Shown here: in pieces, positions 36,252-46,971 of the stretch
Numbering within the stretch: the first letter of the stretch is position 1
How the letters are laid out: every line of letters begins with the position of its first letter
DNA from: Roseiarcus fermentans
Lineage (GTDB): Bacteria > Pseudomonadota > Alphaproteobacteria > Rhizobiales > Beijerinckiaceae
DNA length: 53,092 bases
NCBI RefSeq assembly: GCF_003315135.1
Contig: NZ_QNRK01000045.1
Span: forward strand, 1-53,092
Direction of reading: 5' to 3'
Position numbers and translations under genes: made by a program
The notes under the pieces: model-generated
Database searches by the model: none
Told to the model about the DNA's origin: nothing
Seen by the model: only the letters and a program-made list of their open reading frames with translations

Positions 36252-36887
36252 TCAGCGCCCCGTCTCCCGCACGATCGCCGCCATGGCGCGCGCCTCCTCG
36301 TCGCCGAGCGCCTCGAGGCCCGCGACCACGCCCGCCCGATCGGCGGCGCTGCGGTTCTGGCTGGTCTTCCACTTGCCGCGGATGTCGGCGATCTCGATCT
36401 CGATCCCGACGATCGCCTTGCGCTGCAGCGCGATGAAATCCGCCGGCGCGTCCTCGACCGCCCACGGCGTTTCGCGCGCCGCTTCCCGGCTGGCCGTCAT
36501 CGCCGCGATCTGACGGCCGAGCCACGCGTCGTCCTCGATCACCCTCGCCGTTCCGCGCGCCTGCACCATGACGTAGTTCCACGTCGGCACGACCTTGTGG
36601 GTCTCCTGCTTGGTCGCGTACCAGGACGGCGAGACGTAATGGTCCGCGCCCTGGAACACGACGAGCGCTTCGCCGCCTGCGGCGAGATCGCGCCATTGCG
36701 GGTTGGCGCGCGCCAGGTGCGTCTGCAGCGTCCCCAGTTTCGACGCGGCCGCGTCGAGCAGGAACGGCGCGGCGTTCGCCGCGAGCCCCTGCGGCCCGTG
36801 ACTGATCAGGAGCCCGAGCGGGCGCGCCCGGATCAGGGCGTGCTGCCTTTCGAGATCGTCCTCGCGGTGAAGCGGGGGCTCGTACAT
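36252..36887 (-). CDS. PaiB-type FMN-binding negative transcriptional regulator
   Basis: A 211-residue flavin-binding split-barrel protein. The features MYEPPLHREDD, RARPLGLLISHGPQGLAANA, VFQGADHYVSPSWYATKQ and VPTWNYVMVQARGTARVIED are diagnostic of the PaiB family, named for a Bacillus protein that affects sporulation and protease genes. Proteins of this kind bind FMN or related ligands; their role in alphaproteobacteria is poorly known. GGGGAA precedes the ATG. It follows ispG by 19 bp on the same strand, so the two probably share a transcript. Confidence 0.9.
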   Translation of the reverse strand: MYEPPLHREDDLERQHALIRARPLGLLISHGPQGLAANAAPFLLDAAASKLGTLQTHLARANPQWRDLAAGGEALVVFQGADHYVSPSWYATKQETHKVVPTWNYVMVQARGTARVIEDDAWLGRQIAAMTASREAARETPWAVEDAPADFIALQRKAIVGIEIEIADIRGKWKTSQNRSAADRAGVVAGLEALGDEEARAMAAIVRETGR

Positions 36888-36906
36888 GCGCGCTGTTCCC
36901 CGGACG

Positions 36907-38181
36907 CTATTCCGCAGCGCGGCCGACGCCGCCGAACCGACCGACGATATAGGCCTCGACCATCGCCTTGAACTCCTCGGCGATGTGCGGGCCCCTCAGC
37001 GTCGCCGTCTTCGCGCCGTCGACGAATACCGGGGCCGCCGGGGTCTCGCCCGTGCCGGGCAGGGAAATGCCGATGTCGGCGTGCTTGCTCTCGCCGGGCC
37101 CGTTGACGATGCAGCCCATCACCGCGACGTTGAGCCGCTCGACGCCCGGATAGCGCGCCCGCCACTCGGGCATGGAGGCCGCGAGATGCGCCTGGATGTC
37201 GCGCGCCAACTCCTGGAACACCACCGAGGTCGTCCGCCCGCAGCCGGGACAGGCCGCCACCTGCGGGGCGAAGATCCGGAACCCCATCGTCTGCAAGAGT
37301 TCCTGCGCCACCCGCACCTCCTGCGAGCGGTCGCCGCCCGGCTCGGGGGTGAGCGAACAGCGGATCGTGTCGCCGATCCCCTCCTGCAGCAACACGCCGA
37401 GGGCCGCCGACGACGCCACGACGCCCTTCGAGCCCATGCCGGCCTCGGTCAGGCCGAGGTGCAGCGCGTGGTCCGATCGCGCGGCCAGCATGCGATAGAC
37501 CGTGATCAGGTCCTGCACCGCGGAAACCTTGGCCGACAGCACGATGCGCGAGCGCGGCAGCCCGAGGTCCTCGGCGCGCCGGGCCGACAGCAGCGCGGAC
37601 TGAACCAGCGCCTCGCGCGTCACCGCCCGCGTGTCGAGCGGAACGGCGGCGGCCGCGTTCTCGTCCATCAGATGCGTCAGCAGCTCCTGGTCGAGCGAGC
37701 CCCAGTTGGCGCCGATCCGCACCGCCTTGCCGTTGCGGATGGCGATCTCGACGATCTGGCTGAACTGCAGATCGCGCTTGTTGCGGAAGCCGACGTTGCC
37801 CGGATTGATGCGGTACTTGTCCAGCGCCTCGGCGCAGGCCGGATGCTCGGCGAGCAGCTTGTGGCCGATGTAGTGGAAGTCGCCGATCAGCGGGACCGAG
37901 ACGCCCATCGCCGCGAGCCGGTCGCGAATCCGCGGCACCGCCGCCGCCGCTTCCTCGCGATCGACGGTCAGGCGCACGAGTTCCGAGCCCGCCCGGGCGA
38001 GCGCCGCGATCTGGCGCGCCGTCGCCTCGACGTCCGCGGTGTCGGTATTGGTCATCGACTGGACGACGACCGGCGCGCCGCCGCCGACGGTGACGGCTGC
38101 GGCCCCCTCGCCGATCGTGACCGCGACGGTGGCGTGGCGGCCCATCGGCCCGAACGCCTGTTCAGCGGGTAAACCGTTCAT
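36907..38181 (-). CDS. ispG: 4-hydroxy-3-methylbut-2-en-1-yl diphosphate synthase (flavodoxin/ferredoxin)
   Basis: A 424-residue [4Fe-4S] enzyme of the MEP isoprenoid pathway, converting methylerythritol cyclodiphosphate to HMBPP. It has [53 protein letters not shown] and three cluster-ligand cysteines in CPGCGR (near residue 312) and [11 protein letters not shown] (near residue 355). AAGGGA lies 8 bp before the ATG at 38181; an upstream ATG at 38199 overlaps that site. The length is slightly above the E. coli enzyme (372), as in other alphaproteobacteria. A PaiB-like gene follows. Confidence 0.95.
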   Translation of the reverse strand: MNGLPAEQAFGPMGRHATVAVTIGEGAAAVTVGGGAPVVVQSMTNTDTADVEATARQIAALARAGSELVRLTVDREEAAAAVPRIRDRLAAMGVSVPLIGDFHYIGHKLLAEHPACAEALDKYRINPGNVGFRNKRDLQFSQIVEIAIRNGKAVRIGANWGSLDQELLTHLMDENAAAAVPLDTRAVTREALVQSALLSARRAEDLGLPRSRIVLSAKVSAVQDLITVYRMLAARSDHALHLGLTEAGMGSKGVVASSAALGVLLQEGIGDTIRCSLTPEPGGDRSQEVRVAQELLQTMGFRIFAPQVAACPGCGRTTSVVFQELARDIQAHLAASMPEWRARYPGVERLNVAVMGCIVNGPGESKHADIGISLPGTGETPAAPVFVDGAKTATLRGPHIAEEFKAMVEAYIVGRFGGVGRAAE

Positions 38182-38374
38182 CGAATCTGTCCCTTGCAAG
38201 CGGCGCGCTCGAGGGCGCCGTCGCCCGTCCCGGAATTTTAGGCCGCCTCGGCGTCCTTGTCATCCGCGACGCTTCGCCCTCTCGCAAGCTTCATCGCAAT
38301 GCCATATGAGCTACGTACGCAAAACCGCATCCGCCATGCGTCGTCGCGCGGCGGGAATCTGGGAGAACCGCCTC

Positions 38375-39160
38375 ATGTCGCTCGCCAATCATCACGCCGT
38401 CGTCACCGGCTCGACCAGCGGCATCGGCCTCGCCATCGCACGCGCGTTCGCCAGGGAGGGCGCGGACGTGATGATCAACGGCTTCGGCGACCCGAAGGCG
38501 ATCGAGGAGGAGCGCTCCAGGATCGAGAGCGAGTTCAAGGTCAGGTGCGTCTACAACGGCGCCGACATGTCCAAGGGCGACGAAGTCGAAGCGATGATCA
38601 GGGACGCGGCCGAGAAACTCGGAACCGTCGACATCCTGGTCAACAACGCCGGCATCCAGTTCGTCTCGCCGATCGAGGATTTTCCCGGCGAGAAATGGAA
38701 CGCCATCATCGCCATCAACCTCACCTCGGCCTTCCATTCCATCAAGGCGGCCGTTCCGGGGATGAAGGCGCAGAAATGGGGCCGGATCATCAACACGGCC
38801 TCCGCCCACTCGCTGACCGCCTCGCCCTTCAAGGCGGCCTATGTCTCGGCCAAGCACGGGATCGCCGGCCTCACCAAGACGGTCGCGCTCGAACTCGCGA
38901 CCTTCGGGGTCACCTGCAACTGCATCTCCCCCGGCTATGTCTGGACGCCGCTGGTCGCCAACCAGATCCCCGACACGATGAAGGCGCGCAACATGTCGCG
39001 CGAGCAGGTGATCAACGAGGTCATGCTGGAGAGGCAGCCGACCAAGCAGTTCGTCACCGTCGAGCAGATCGCCGACACGGCCGTGTTCCTCTGCTCCGAC
39101 GCCGCGACCCAGATCACCGGAACGAACATCTCGGTCGACGGCGGCTGGACGGCGCAGTGA
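38375..39160 (+). CDS. bdhA: 3-hydroxybutyrate dehydrogenase
   Basis: A 261-residue SDR oxidising D-3-hydroxybutyrate to acetoacetate with NAD, a step in using stored polyhydroxybutyrate. Motifs: VVTGSTSGIGLAIARAF, NNAGIQFVSPIEDFP, catalytic Ser in INTASAHSLTAS, Tyr/Lys in AYVSAKHG and the family-specific ISPGYVWTPLV followed by ERQPTKQFVTVEQIADTAVF. GGGAGAA lies 8 bp before the ATG. Its TGA overlaps the GTG of a patatin gene (GTGA), so they form a coupled pair. SDR identity certain; substrate call based on strong family resemblance. Confidence 0.9.
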   Translation: MSLANHHAVVTGSTSGIGLAIARAFAREGADVMINGFGDPKAIEEERSRIESEFKVRCVYNGADMSKGDEVEAMIRDAAEKLGTVDILVNNAGIQFVSPIEDFPGEKWNAIIAINLTSAFHSIKAAVPGMKAQKWGRIINTASAHSLTASPFKAAYVSAKHGIAGLTKTVALELATFGVTCNCISPGYVWTPLVANQIPDTMKARNMSREQVINEVMLERQPTKQFVTVEQIADTAVFLCSDAATQITGTNISVDGGWTAQ

Positions 39161-40266
39161 ACGATTCCCGGAGGCGGGACGAGGACGAGGGCAAGGCGGT
39201 CAACGTCGCCCTGCAGGGCGGCGGATCGCACGGGGCCTACGCCTGGGGCGTGCTCGACGCGCTGCTCGACGACGAAAGGATCGAGATCGGCGCGATCAGC
39301 GGCGCGAGCGCGGGCGCCTTCAACGCCGTGGTCTACGCCGCGGGCCTCGCCGAGGGGGGGCGCACGGGCGCGCGGGAGAAGCTGGAGCGGTTCTGGCGCT
39401 CGGTTTCGACGGAGGGGTCGCTGTGGCCGGCCCAGCGCCTGCTCGTCGACGCCTGGCTCGGACCGTGGGGCGCGGTCTGGCCGGGGACCGGCTTCGTCGC
39501 CGCCTGGGCGGAGGCGCTGACCCAGTTCATCAGCCCCTATGCGTTCAACCCGTTCAACATCAATCCGCTTTGCGACCATCTGATCGCCGAGGTCGACTTC
39601 GACCGGCTGCGCGCCTACGTCACGCCAAAACTGTTCATCGCCGCAACCAACGTGAAGACCGGTCGCGGCGAGGTCTTTCGCCGCGACGTCCTGACCGCCG
39701 ACCACGTCATGGCGTCTGGCTGCCTGCCGCAACTCTTCCAGGCGGTGCGGATCGGCGAGGATTATTTCTGGGACGGCGGCTACGCCGGCAATCCTCCGCT
39801 GTGGCCGCTGTTCTACGAGACTGCGTGCCGGGACGTGATCATCGTCCAGATCAATCCGATCGAGCGCGCCGCGGTGCCCAGGACGCCGGAAGAGATCATG
39901 AACCGGCTGAACGAGATCACCTTCAACGCGCCCCTGCTCGGCGAATTGCGCGCCGCCGACTTCGTCGCCCGGTTGATCCGCTCGGGCGTGCTGACGAGCG
40001 AGAGCTACCGGCTCGAGCGGCTGCACCGCATCGGCGGCGCCGGCAAGCTCGAGCGCTTCCCCGCCTCAACCAAGTTCGACGTGTCGTGGCCCTTTCTCCT
40101 GCGCCTGCGCGACTTCGGCCGGGCGGACGCCGCGGCCTGGCTCGCGAGCCACTACGATTCGATCGGCGTCGAGGGCACGCTCGATATCGACGAGACGCTG
40201 AAGCGCGCGCCGGCGCGGCCGCCGGTCGAGCCCGCGGCGGAGACCGGCGCGGCGCCGTCCCGCTGA
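39157..40266 (+). CDS. Patatin-like phospholipase/hydrolase
   Basis: A 369-residue patatin-fold serine hydrolase. It has the oxyanion loop ALQGGGSHGAYAWGVLDAL, nucleophile GASAG (Ser near residue 51) and the catalytic Asp in FWDGGYAGNPP near residue 206. No signal peptide is seen. The GTG start overlaps the dehydrogenase stop codon. The pairing with 3-hydroxybutyrate dehydrogenase recurs in Hyphomicrobiales; a role in releasing hydroxyacyl units from polyhydroxybutyrate granules or membrane lipids is an attractive inference, not shown. The C-terminal 25 residues are Pro/Ala-rich. Confidence 0.9.
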   Translation: MNDSRRRDEDEGKAVNVALQGGGSHGAYAWGVLDALLDDERIEIGAISGASAGAFNAVVYAAGLAEGGRTGAREKLERFWRSVSTEGSLWPAQRLLVDAWLGPWGAVWPGTGFVAAWAEALTQFISPYAFNPFNINPLCDHLIAEVDFDRLRAYVTPKLFIAATNVKTGRGEVFRRDVLTADHVMASGCLPQLFQAVRIGEDYFWDGGYAGNPPLWPLFYETACRDVIIVQINPIERAAVPRTPEEIMNRLNEITFNAPLLGELRAADFVARLIRSGVLTSESYRLERLHRIGGAGKLERFPASTKFDVSWPFLLRLRDFGRADAAAWLASHYDSIGVEGTLDIDETLKRAPARPPVEPAAETGAAPSR

Positions 40267-40317
40267 AGGCTCGCGCGGCGACCCGAGTTCGCGGATCGCC
40301 GGTGGAAGCCGCCAGGC

Positions 40318-40952
40318 TCAGAGCGGGATGGCGGCCGGCGAAGCGTCCTGCTCCACGGCCGCAGCGCCCCTCAGGACGGTCGAGGACAGGTTCGAACGCG
40401 GTCCGTGCAGGAACAGCGCCGCCGGCGGCGCGAGGTCGGCGAGCCGGCGAGCGTCGCGCTCGGGAACTCGCCACGGCGCGAGCGCGACCGCGGCGCGGCT
40501 CGACGTCGCGCGCAGCGTCGATCCCGGCCGGTCCACGATCGCGATCGGGACCAGGTCGGCGATCTGTCGCCAGTGCCGCCAGAGGTGGAACTGGCGCAGA
40601 TTGTCCGCGCCCATCAGCCATACGAAGCGCGCCCCCGGCGCGCGGCGGACGAGCCAGGCGAGCGTGTCGTAGGTGTAGCGCGCGCCGATTTGCGCCTCGA
40701 TGTCGGTGATCGCCACCCGCGGGCCAGCGACCAGCCGGCGCGCCGCCTCGACGCGGTCGTTCAGCGCAGCGAGTTCGGCGACCGATTTCAGCGGGTTGCC
40801 GGGCGTCACCAGCCACCAGACGCGGTCGAGGCCGAGCCGCGTCAGCGCCAGTTGCGTCACCAGCGCGTGCCCCTCGTGCGGCGGGTTGAACGAGCCGCCG
40901 AGCAGGCCGATCCGCATGCCCGGCTGGTATGGCGGCAGGCGCGGAACGGCCC

Positions 40953-40956
<4 letters not shown>
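40318..40956 (-). CDS. nadD: Nicotinate-nucleotide adenylyltransferase
   Basis: A 212-residue enzyme forming deamido-NAD from nicotinate mononucleotide and ATP. The nucleotidyltransferase motif [17 protein letters not shown] lies near residues 17-33, followed by [51 protein letters not shown] and the C-terminal [12 protein letters not shown] motif (ISSTxIR type). I chose the GTG at 40956, overlapping the prfA stop codon, since alphaproteobacterial NadD usually has such a short Pro-rich leader; an ATG at 40917 would begin at MRIGLLGG. It occupies the place where prmC usually follows prfA. Confidence 0.92.
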
Positions 40957-42029
<1,073 letters not shown>

Positions 42030-42068
42030 GTTGCAAAAACCAGCTGTCGGGAGCGGGGCGCCTGGGCG

Positions 42069-44333
42069 CTAGAGACGGATGGCGAGGCGGCCGGCGAGCG
42101 CCTCGAGCGGCTCGCGCAGCGAGGCGTCGTCCCGACCTTCCGCCAGCATCGATTCGACCGCGCGCGTCGCCTCCGCGACGTTCATGGTCAGGATCATCGC
42201 CTTGACCGGGCCGATCGCCGTCGCCGACATGGAAAGCTGGCGATAGCCGATCGCCAAGAGCGCCATCGCCTCGAGCGGCCGCCCGCCGATCTCGCCGCAC
42301 AGGGTGAGCGGCGTTCCGGAGCGAACGGAGGCCGCCGCGATCGAGCGCAGGGCGCGCAGGAAGCCGACGCTCAGCGGATCGAACCGGTTGGCGACGCGCC
42401 GATTGTCGCGGTCGACGGCATACAGGTACTGCATCAGGTCGTTCGAGCCGACCGAAAGAAAATCGGCCGCGGCTGTGATCTCTTCGAGTTGAAACAACAG
42501 CGACGGCACCTCGACCATGACCCCGAGCTTGGCCGAAAGCGGGGGAGCGTAGCCGTGGCTGGCGCACCAGGCGACCTCGCGGTCGAACAGGGCCCGGGTG
42601 CGCTTGTACTCGTCCACGGTCGAGACCATGGGAACCATGATCCTCAGCTCCCGTCCGCCGCCGGCGCGAATGAAGGCGCGCAGCTGCATCCGCAGCAGCG
42701 CCGGCCGGTCGAGGCCGATGCGCAGCGCGCGCCACCCCAGCGCGGGGTTTTCTTCCTCGAAGCCCTTCATGTAGGGCAGCAGCTTGTCGCCGCCGATGTC
42801 CAGGGTGCGGAAGGTCACCGGACGGTCGCCGGCGGCCTCGAGGATCGCGCGGTAGAGTTGCTCCTGCACCCCCGGCCGGGGAAACCGCGGCGCCAGCATG
42901 AATTGCAGCTCGGTTCGGAACAGGCCGATCGACTCCGCGCCCGTCTCGGCCAGATGCGGCATGTCGACCAGGAGGCCGGCGTTCATGTGCAGCCCGATCG
43001 GCACGCCGTCGAGGCTGACGGTCGGCACGTCGCGCAGCGCGCGGTACTGCGCCTGCTTGCGCGCCCGCATCCGCGCCCGTTCGGCGTAGGCCGCCTCCAC
43101 GTCGGGCGGCGGACGCAGGTAGACTTCGCCGGAATCGCCGTCGACGATGATCGCGTCGCCATGCTCGACGATCTCGGTGACGTTGGTGACGTCGCTCACC
43201 GCCGGTATGGCGAGCGCCCGGGCGACGATCGCGACGTGGCTGGAGGCGCCCGCCTCCTCGAGCACCAGGCCGCGCAGACGCGACCGGTCGTAGTCGAGCA
43301 GCGCCGCCGGGCTCATCGAGCGCGCGACCAGGATCGCGTTCTCCGGCAGTTCCTCGGGCAGCAGCACCAGGCTCTGGCCGGCGAGCTGATGCAGAAGGCG
43401 ATTGGCGATGTCGGTCAGGTCATGAAGCCGATCGCGCAGATAGGGATCGGTCTGGCGCTGCAGCTTGGCGCGGGCGTCGTTCTGCACCCGCTCGACCGCG
43501 GCTTCGGCCGTCAGGCCCGAACTGACCGCCTCGCGCAGGCGGCGCAGCCAGCCGCGGTCGTGCGCGATCATCCGGAACGCTTCCAGGACGTCGCGGTGCT
43601 CGCCCGACTGGCCGTCGTCGGTGCGGTCGATCAGCTCGTCGACCGAGGCGCGCATGGCGCTGATCGCCGTCTCGAGCCGAAGCAGCTCCGAATCGACGTC
43701 GTCGGCGACGATCTTCGACACCGCCACGCGCGGCTGGTGCATCACGACGTGGCCGAGCCCGAGCCCGTCGGCGATGCCGAGCCCGCGCATCGCCAGGGGA
43801 TTGCGGACGGCGATCTGGCCGCCCTTGGCGACAATCGCCTGCAGTTCGCCCGAGGCGATCATCTCGGCGAGCAGCATCGCGGTGGTCTGGAGGGCCTCGA
43901 CCTCTTCTTCCGAATAGGTGCGGCGCGCCCGGTTCTGGACCACCAGGACGCCGATCGTGGCGCCGCCGCGAAGCACGGGCACGCCGAGGAACGACTGATA
44001 GATTTCCTCGCCCGTCTCCGGCTTGTACGAGAACGCCGGGTGGTGCTGCGCGTCGGAAAGCGCCAGCGGCTCCGCGCTCGAGGCGATCAGCCCGACCAGG
44101 CCCTCGCCGGGCTCCATGGTGGTCAGGTGGACGGCCTCGCGGTTGAGGCCCTCGGTCGCAAACAGCTCCATGACGCCGTCCGAGCGGACCACGTACAAGG
44201 AGCAGACTTCCGCCACCATGTTCGAGGCGATGAGAACGACGATCCGGTCGAGGCGCGCCTGCGCCGTGACGGGCTCCGCCATGACCTCGCGAAGCCGCCG
44301 CAGCAACAGACGGGGTCCGCCCGGCGCGCGCAT
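42069..44333 (-). CDS. ptsP: Phosphoenolpyruvate-protein phosphotransferase PtsP (EI-Ntr)
   Basis: A 754-residue first component of the nitrogen phosphotransferase system. An N-terminal GAF domain (residues about 20-165; VCSLYVVRSDGVMELFATEG) precedes the EI region. The phosphoryl-accepting His lies in EEAGASSHVAIVARAL near residue 362. The PEP-binding barrel has GLFRTELQFML, RTLDIGGDKLLPYM, NPALGWRALRIG and the catalytic Cys in LTLCGEIGG. It phosphorylates NPr and on to EIIA-Ntr, controlling nitrogen, carbon and potassium responses. AGAGGA precedes the ATG. It is directly upstream of prfA, an order frequent in alphaproteobacteria. Confidence 0.95.
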   Translation of the reverse strand: MRAPGGPRLLLRRLREVMAEPVTAQARLDRIVVLIASNMVAEVCSLYVVRSDGVMELFATEGLNREAVHLTTMEPGEGLVGLIASSAEPLALSDAQHHPAFSYKPETGEEIYQSFLGVPVLRGGATIGVLVVQNRARRTYSEEEVEALQTTAMLLAEMIASGELQAIVAKGGQIAVRNPLAMRGLGIADGLGLGHVVMHQPRVAVSKIVADDVDSELLRLETAISAMRASVDELIDRTDDGQSGEHRDVLEAFRMIAHDRGWLRRLREAVSSGLTAEAAVERVQNDARAKLQRQTDPYLRDRLHDLTDIANRLLHQLAGQSLVLLPEELPENAILVARSMSPAALLDYDRSRLRGLVLEEAGASSHVAIVARALAIPAVSDVTNVTEIVEHGDAIIVDGDSGEVYLRPPPDVEAAYAERARMRARKQAQYRALRDVPTVSLDGVPIGLHMNAGLLVDMPHLAETGAESIGLFRTELQFMLAPRFPRPGVQEQLYRAILEAAGDRPVTFRTLDIGGDKLLPYMKGFEEENPALGWRALRIGLDRPALLRMQLRAFIRAGGGRELRIMVPMVSTVDEYKRTRALFDREVAWCASHGYAPPLSAKLGVMVEVPSLLFQLEEITAAADFLSVGSNDLMQYLYAVDRDNRRVANRFDPLSVGFLRALRSIAAASVRSGTPLTLCGEIGGRPLEAMALLAIGYRQLSMSATAIGPVKAMILTMNVAEATRAVESMLAEGRDDASLREPLEALAGRLAIRL

Positions 44334-44498
44334 TCAGGATCGTCCTCTTCTTTCGCCCGACGAAAGCTCGTCAGCGGCCATGCAATGAACAGGCCGGACG
44401 CGAGCCCTCAGCCCGTCCGCGCGCACGAGCCTATTCATCGCCCGGCGTCGCGGCCGTATAGAAACGATTTGCCGGCCCGGCAAGGCGCCCATTCCTTC

Positions 44499-46139
44499 TC
44501 ACGCGGTCGTGATGGCGGCGCGGCGGGCGAGCACCCCGTCGAGCCAGTCGGGGCGCATTTCCGGGACCGAGGACAAGAGCAGCTCGGTGTAGGGATGGTA
44601 GGGGGGCGCGAACACCGACGCGGTGTCGCCGCTCGCGACCGTCCGGCCGCGCAGCATCACCACCACCTTGTTGGCGATCCGCTTCACGGTGCCGAGATCA
44701 TGGGTGATGAAGAGGTAGGCGACGCCCAGCTCGTCTTGCAGGCGTTTGAGAAGACGCAAGATTTCCTCGCCGACCAGTTGGTCCAGCGCCGAGGTGACCT
44801 CGTCGCAGATGATCAGGTCCGGTTCGGCCGCGAGCGCCCGCGCAATCGACACGCGCTGCTTCTGGCCGCCGGACAGCTCGGAGGTCTTCCGGTCGACGAA
44901 ATGCTCCGGCAGATCCATTTGCCTCAGGAGCTCCTGAACCCGGGCGCGAACCTCAGCCCGGCTGCGCCTGAAATAAAAGGACACCGGTCGGCCGATGACG
45001 TCGAGCAGCGTCTGCTGCGGGTTGAGCGCCACGTCGGGCATCTGGTAGATCATCTGGATGCGGCGAAGCTGGTCGCGCGAGCGGTCCTTCAGTCGGGGCG
45101 GCAGACTGGCGCCGTGGAACCGCACGTCGCCGGCGGCGCGCGGCAAAAGGCCGGTCACGACCCGCGCCAGGGTCGACTTCCCCGAGCCCGATTCTCCGAC
45201 CACCGCCACGGTGTCGCCCCGGAAGACCTCGAGGCTGACGTCGTCGATGACGTTCGGCCTGCCCGTATAATGAGCGGTGACGCGCTCCACCGCGAGCAGC
45301 GGCGCCGCGCCCTCGGGCCGCGCGACGAACGTGCTTCCGGCGATCCTTTCCCGGACCAGGCGGCGGGTATACTCCTCCTGCGGATCCTGGAGAATCTGGC
45401 GAGCGTCTCCGACCTCCACCGTTTTTCCGCGCCTTAGCACCATGATGCGATCGGCGATCTGCGCCACGACGGCGAGATCGTGGGTTATGTAGAGGGCGGC
45501 CGCGCGGTGCACCCGCACCAGACGCCGGAACGCCGCCAGGCACTCGACCTGGGTCGTCACGTCGAGCGCCGTCGTCGGCTCGTCGAAGACGATGATTTCG
45601 GGCCGTCCGATCATCGCCATGGCGGCCATGACCCGCTGCAACTGGCCGCCGGACACCTGATGCGGATAGCGCAGGCCGATCGTTTCCGGGTTCGGCAGAT
45701 CGAGCTCGCGGAAGAGCTGGACCGCCGCCGCCTTCGCTTCCGCCCGCCCCATCACGCCATGGCGGACCGGCGCCTCGCAGACCTGATCCATCAGCGTCAT
45801 CGCCGGATTGAAGGACGCGGCGGCGCTCTGGGCGATATAGGCGAGCTTCAGCCCGCGCAGCGCGCGCCGCTGGTCGGCCGTCATGACGCGCAGATCGGCG
45901 CCGGCGAACAGGATCTGACCGCCGACGATGAAGCAGTTGCGCCGGGTGTAGCCCATCGAGGCGAGACCGATCGTCGATTTGCCGGCGCCGGATTCGCCGA
46001 TCAGGCCGATCACTTCGCCGCGCCGCAACGCGAGCGAGACGTCGTCGACGAGCACGGGACCGTCGCCGTGGTCGGTGCGCACCGCGACCCGCATGGCGCG
46101 GACGTCGAGCACGATCGGGTTGTCGGGGGCGGCGGTCAC
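44499..46139 (-). CDS. Peptide/nickel-type ABC importer, double ATP-binding protein (DppD-DppF fusion)
   Basis: A 546-residue protein with two ABC cassettes in tandem. The first has Walker A GESGAGKST, signature VSGGQLQRVMAAMAM and Walker B IIVFDEPTTAL; the second has GESGSGKST, LSGGQKQRVSIARAL and LIICDEVTSAL. The closing region with PYHPYTELLLSSVPEM is the oligopeptide-binding C-terminal motif. Such fusions energise dipeptide, oligopeptide or opine uptake. The GTG start overlaps the upstream permease stop (GTGA). Last gene of the importer operon. Confidence 0.92.
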   Translation of the reverse strand: MTAAPDNPIVLDVRAMRVAVRTDHGDGPVLVDDVSLALRRGEVIGLIGESGAGKSTIGLASMGYTRRNCFIVGGQILFAGADLRVMTADQRRALRGLKLAYIAQSAAASFNPAMTLMDQVCEAPVRHGVMGRAEAKAAAVQLFRELDLPNPETIGLRYPHQVSGGQLQRVMAAMAMIGRPEIIVFDEPTTALDVTTQVECLAAFRRLVRVHRAAALYITHDLAVVAQIADRIMVLRRGKTVEVGDARQILQDPQEEYTRRLVRERIAGSTFVARPEGAAPLLAVERVTAHYTGRPNVIDDVSLEVFRGDTVAVVGESGSGKSTLARVVTGLLPRAAGDVRFHGASLPPRLKDRSRDQLRRIQMIYQMPDVALNPQQTLLDVIGRPVSFYFRRSRAEVRARVQELLRQMDLPEHFVDRKTSELSGGQKQRVSIARALAAEPDLIICDEVTSALDQLVGEEILRLLKRLQDELGVAYLFITHDLGTVKRIANKVVVMLRGRTVASGDTASVFAPPYHPYTELLLSSVPEMRPDWLDGVLARRAAITTA

Positions 46140-46963
46140 GCCCCTTCCCCCTGCCCGCGCGAATGGATCGACAACATCCAGTCGACGACGAAATTGACGC
46201 CGATCGTCAGGATCGCGATCGCCGCGGCCGGGTAGATCGGCGCGGCGGAGCCGAAGTTGATCATGTCGCGATAGTCCTTGACCATGCTCCCCCAGTCGGC
46301 GGCCGGCGGCTGAACGCCGAGGCCGAGGAAGCTCAGCGCGGCGATGAACAGAAAGGTGAAGCAGAACCTCAGGCCGAACTCCGCGGTCAGCGGCGGAATG
46401 GCGTTGGGCAGGATCTCGCGGGTGATGATCCACCACCAGCCTTCGCCGCGCAAGCGCGCCGCCTCGACGAATTCCAGGCTGACGAGCCCGACCGCGACCG
46501 AGCGGGCGAGCCGAAACACTTTCGTCGAATCGAGCACGGCGATGGTGACGATGAGCACCGGCAGCCCCGACCCCAGGACCGACAGAATGACGAAGGCGAA
46601 GATCAGGGTCGGCATCGACAGCAGGAGATCGACGAACCGCGACAGGGCCTGGTCGACCCAGCCGCCGGCGACCGCCGCGGCGAATCCGGTGACGATGCCG
46701 ATGAAGAACGACAGGGCCGTGATCACCAGCGACAGGCCGATCGACATGCGCGCGCCGAAGATCAGCCGGCTGAGGAGATCGCGGCCGAGGTTGTCGAGGC
46801 CGAGCCAGTGCTGCCAGTCCGCGTCGGCCCACGCGTCGCCGAGCACCGCCGTCTGGTCGTAGGGCGCGACCAGGGGCGCGAAAATCGCCAGAAACAGATT
46901 GAGGGCGACGATCGCCAGTCCGATCTGGGCGAGGAGACTGAGCTTGTGTCCGAAAAGCCGCAT
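46136..46963 (-). CDS. ABC importer permease, DppC type
   Basis: A 275-residue inner-membrane permease. The N-terminal LAQIGLAIVALNLFLAIFAP helix is typical of DppC, followed by LGLDNLGRDLLSRLIFGARM, further hydrophobic helices and the coupling motif EAARLRGEGWWWIITREILP (EAA loop). I chose the ATG at 46963 (MRLFGHKLSL), right after the preceding permease; the frame extends further but without similarity. It pairs with the DppB-type permease. The 3' end overlaps the start of the ATPase gene. Confidence 0.9.
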   Translation of the reverse strand: MRLFGHKLSLLAQIGLAIVALNLFLAIFAPLVAPYDQTAVLGDAWADADWQHWLGLDNLGRDLLSRLIFGARMSIGLSLVITALSFFIGIVTGFAAAVAGGWVDQALSRFVDLLLSMPTLIFAFVILSVLGSGLPVLIVTIAVLDSTKVFRLARSVAVGLVSLEFVEAARLRGEGWWWIITREILPNAIPPLTAEFGLRFCFTFLFIAALSFLGLGVQPPAADWGSMVKDYRDMINFGSAAPIYPAAAIAILTIGVNFVVDWMLSIHSRGQGEGA

Positions 46964-46971
46964 TGGCCGCC

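Noticed and set aside
35946-36971. 341-codon plus-strand frame after the TTGACT-N16-TAACAT promoter-like sequence
   Set aside because: No ribosome-binding site, low-complexity Arg/Ala-rich product, and most of it is antisense to the PaiB-like gene.
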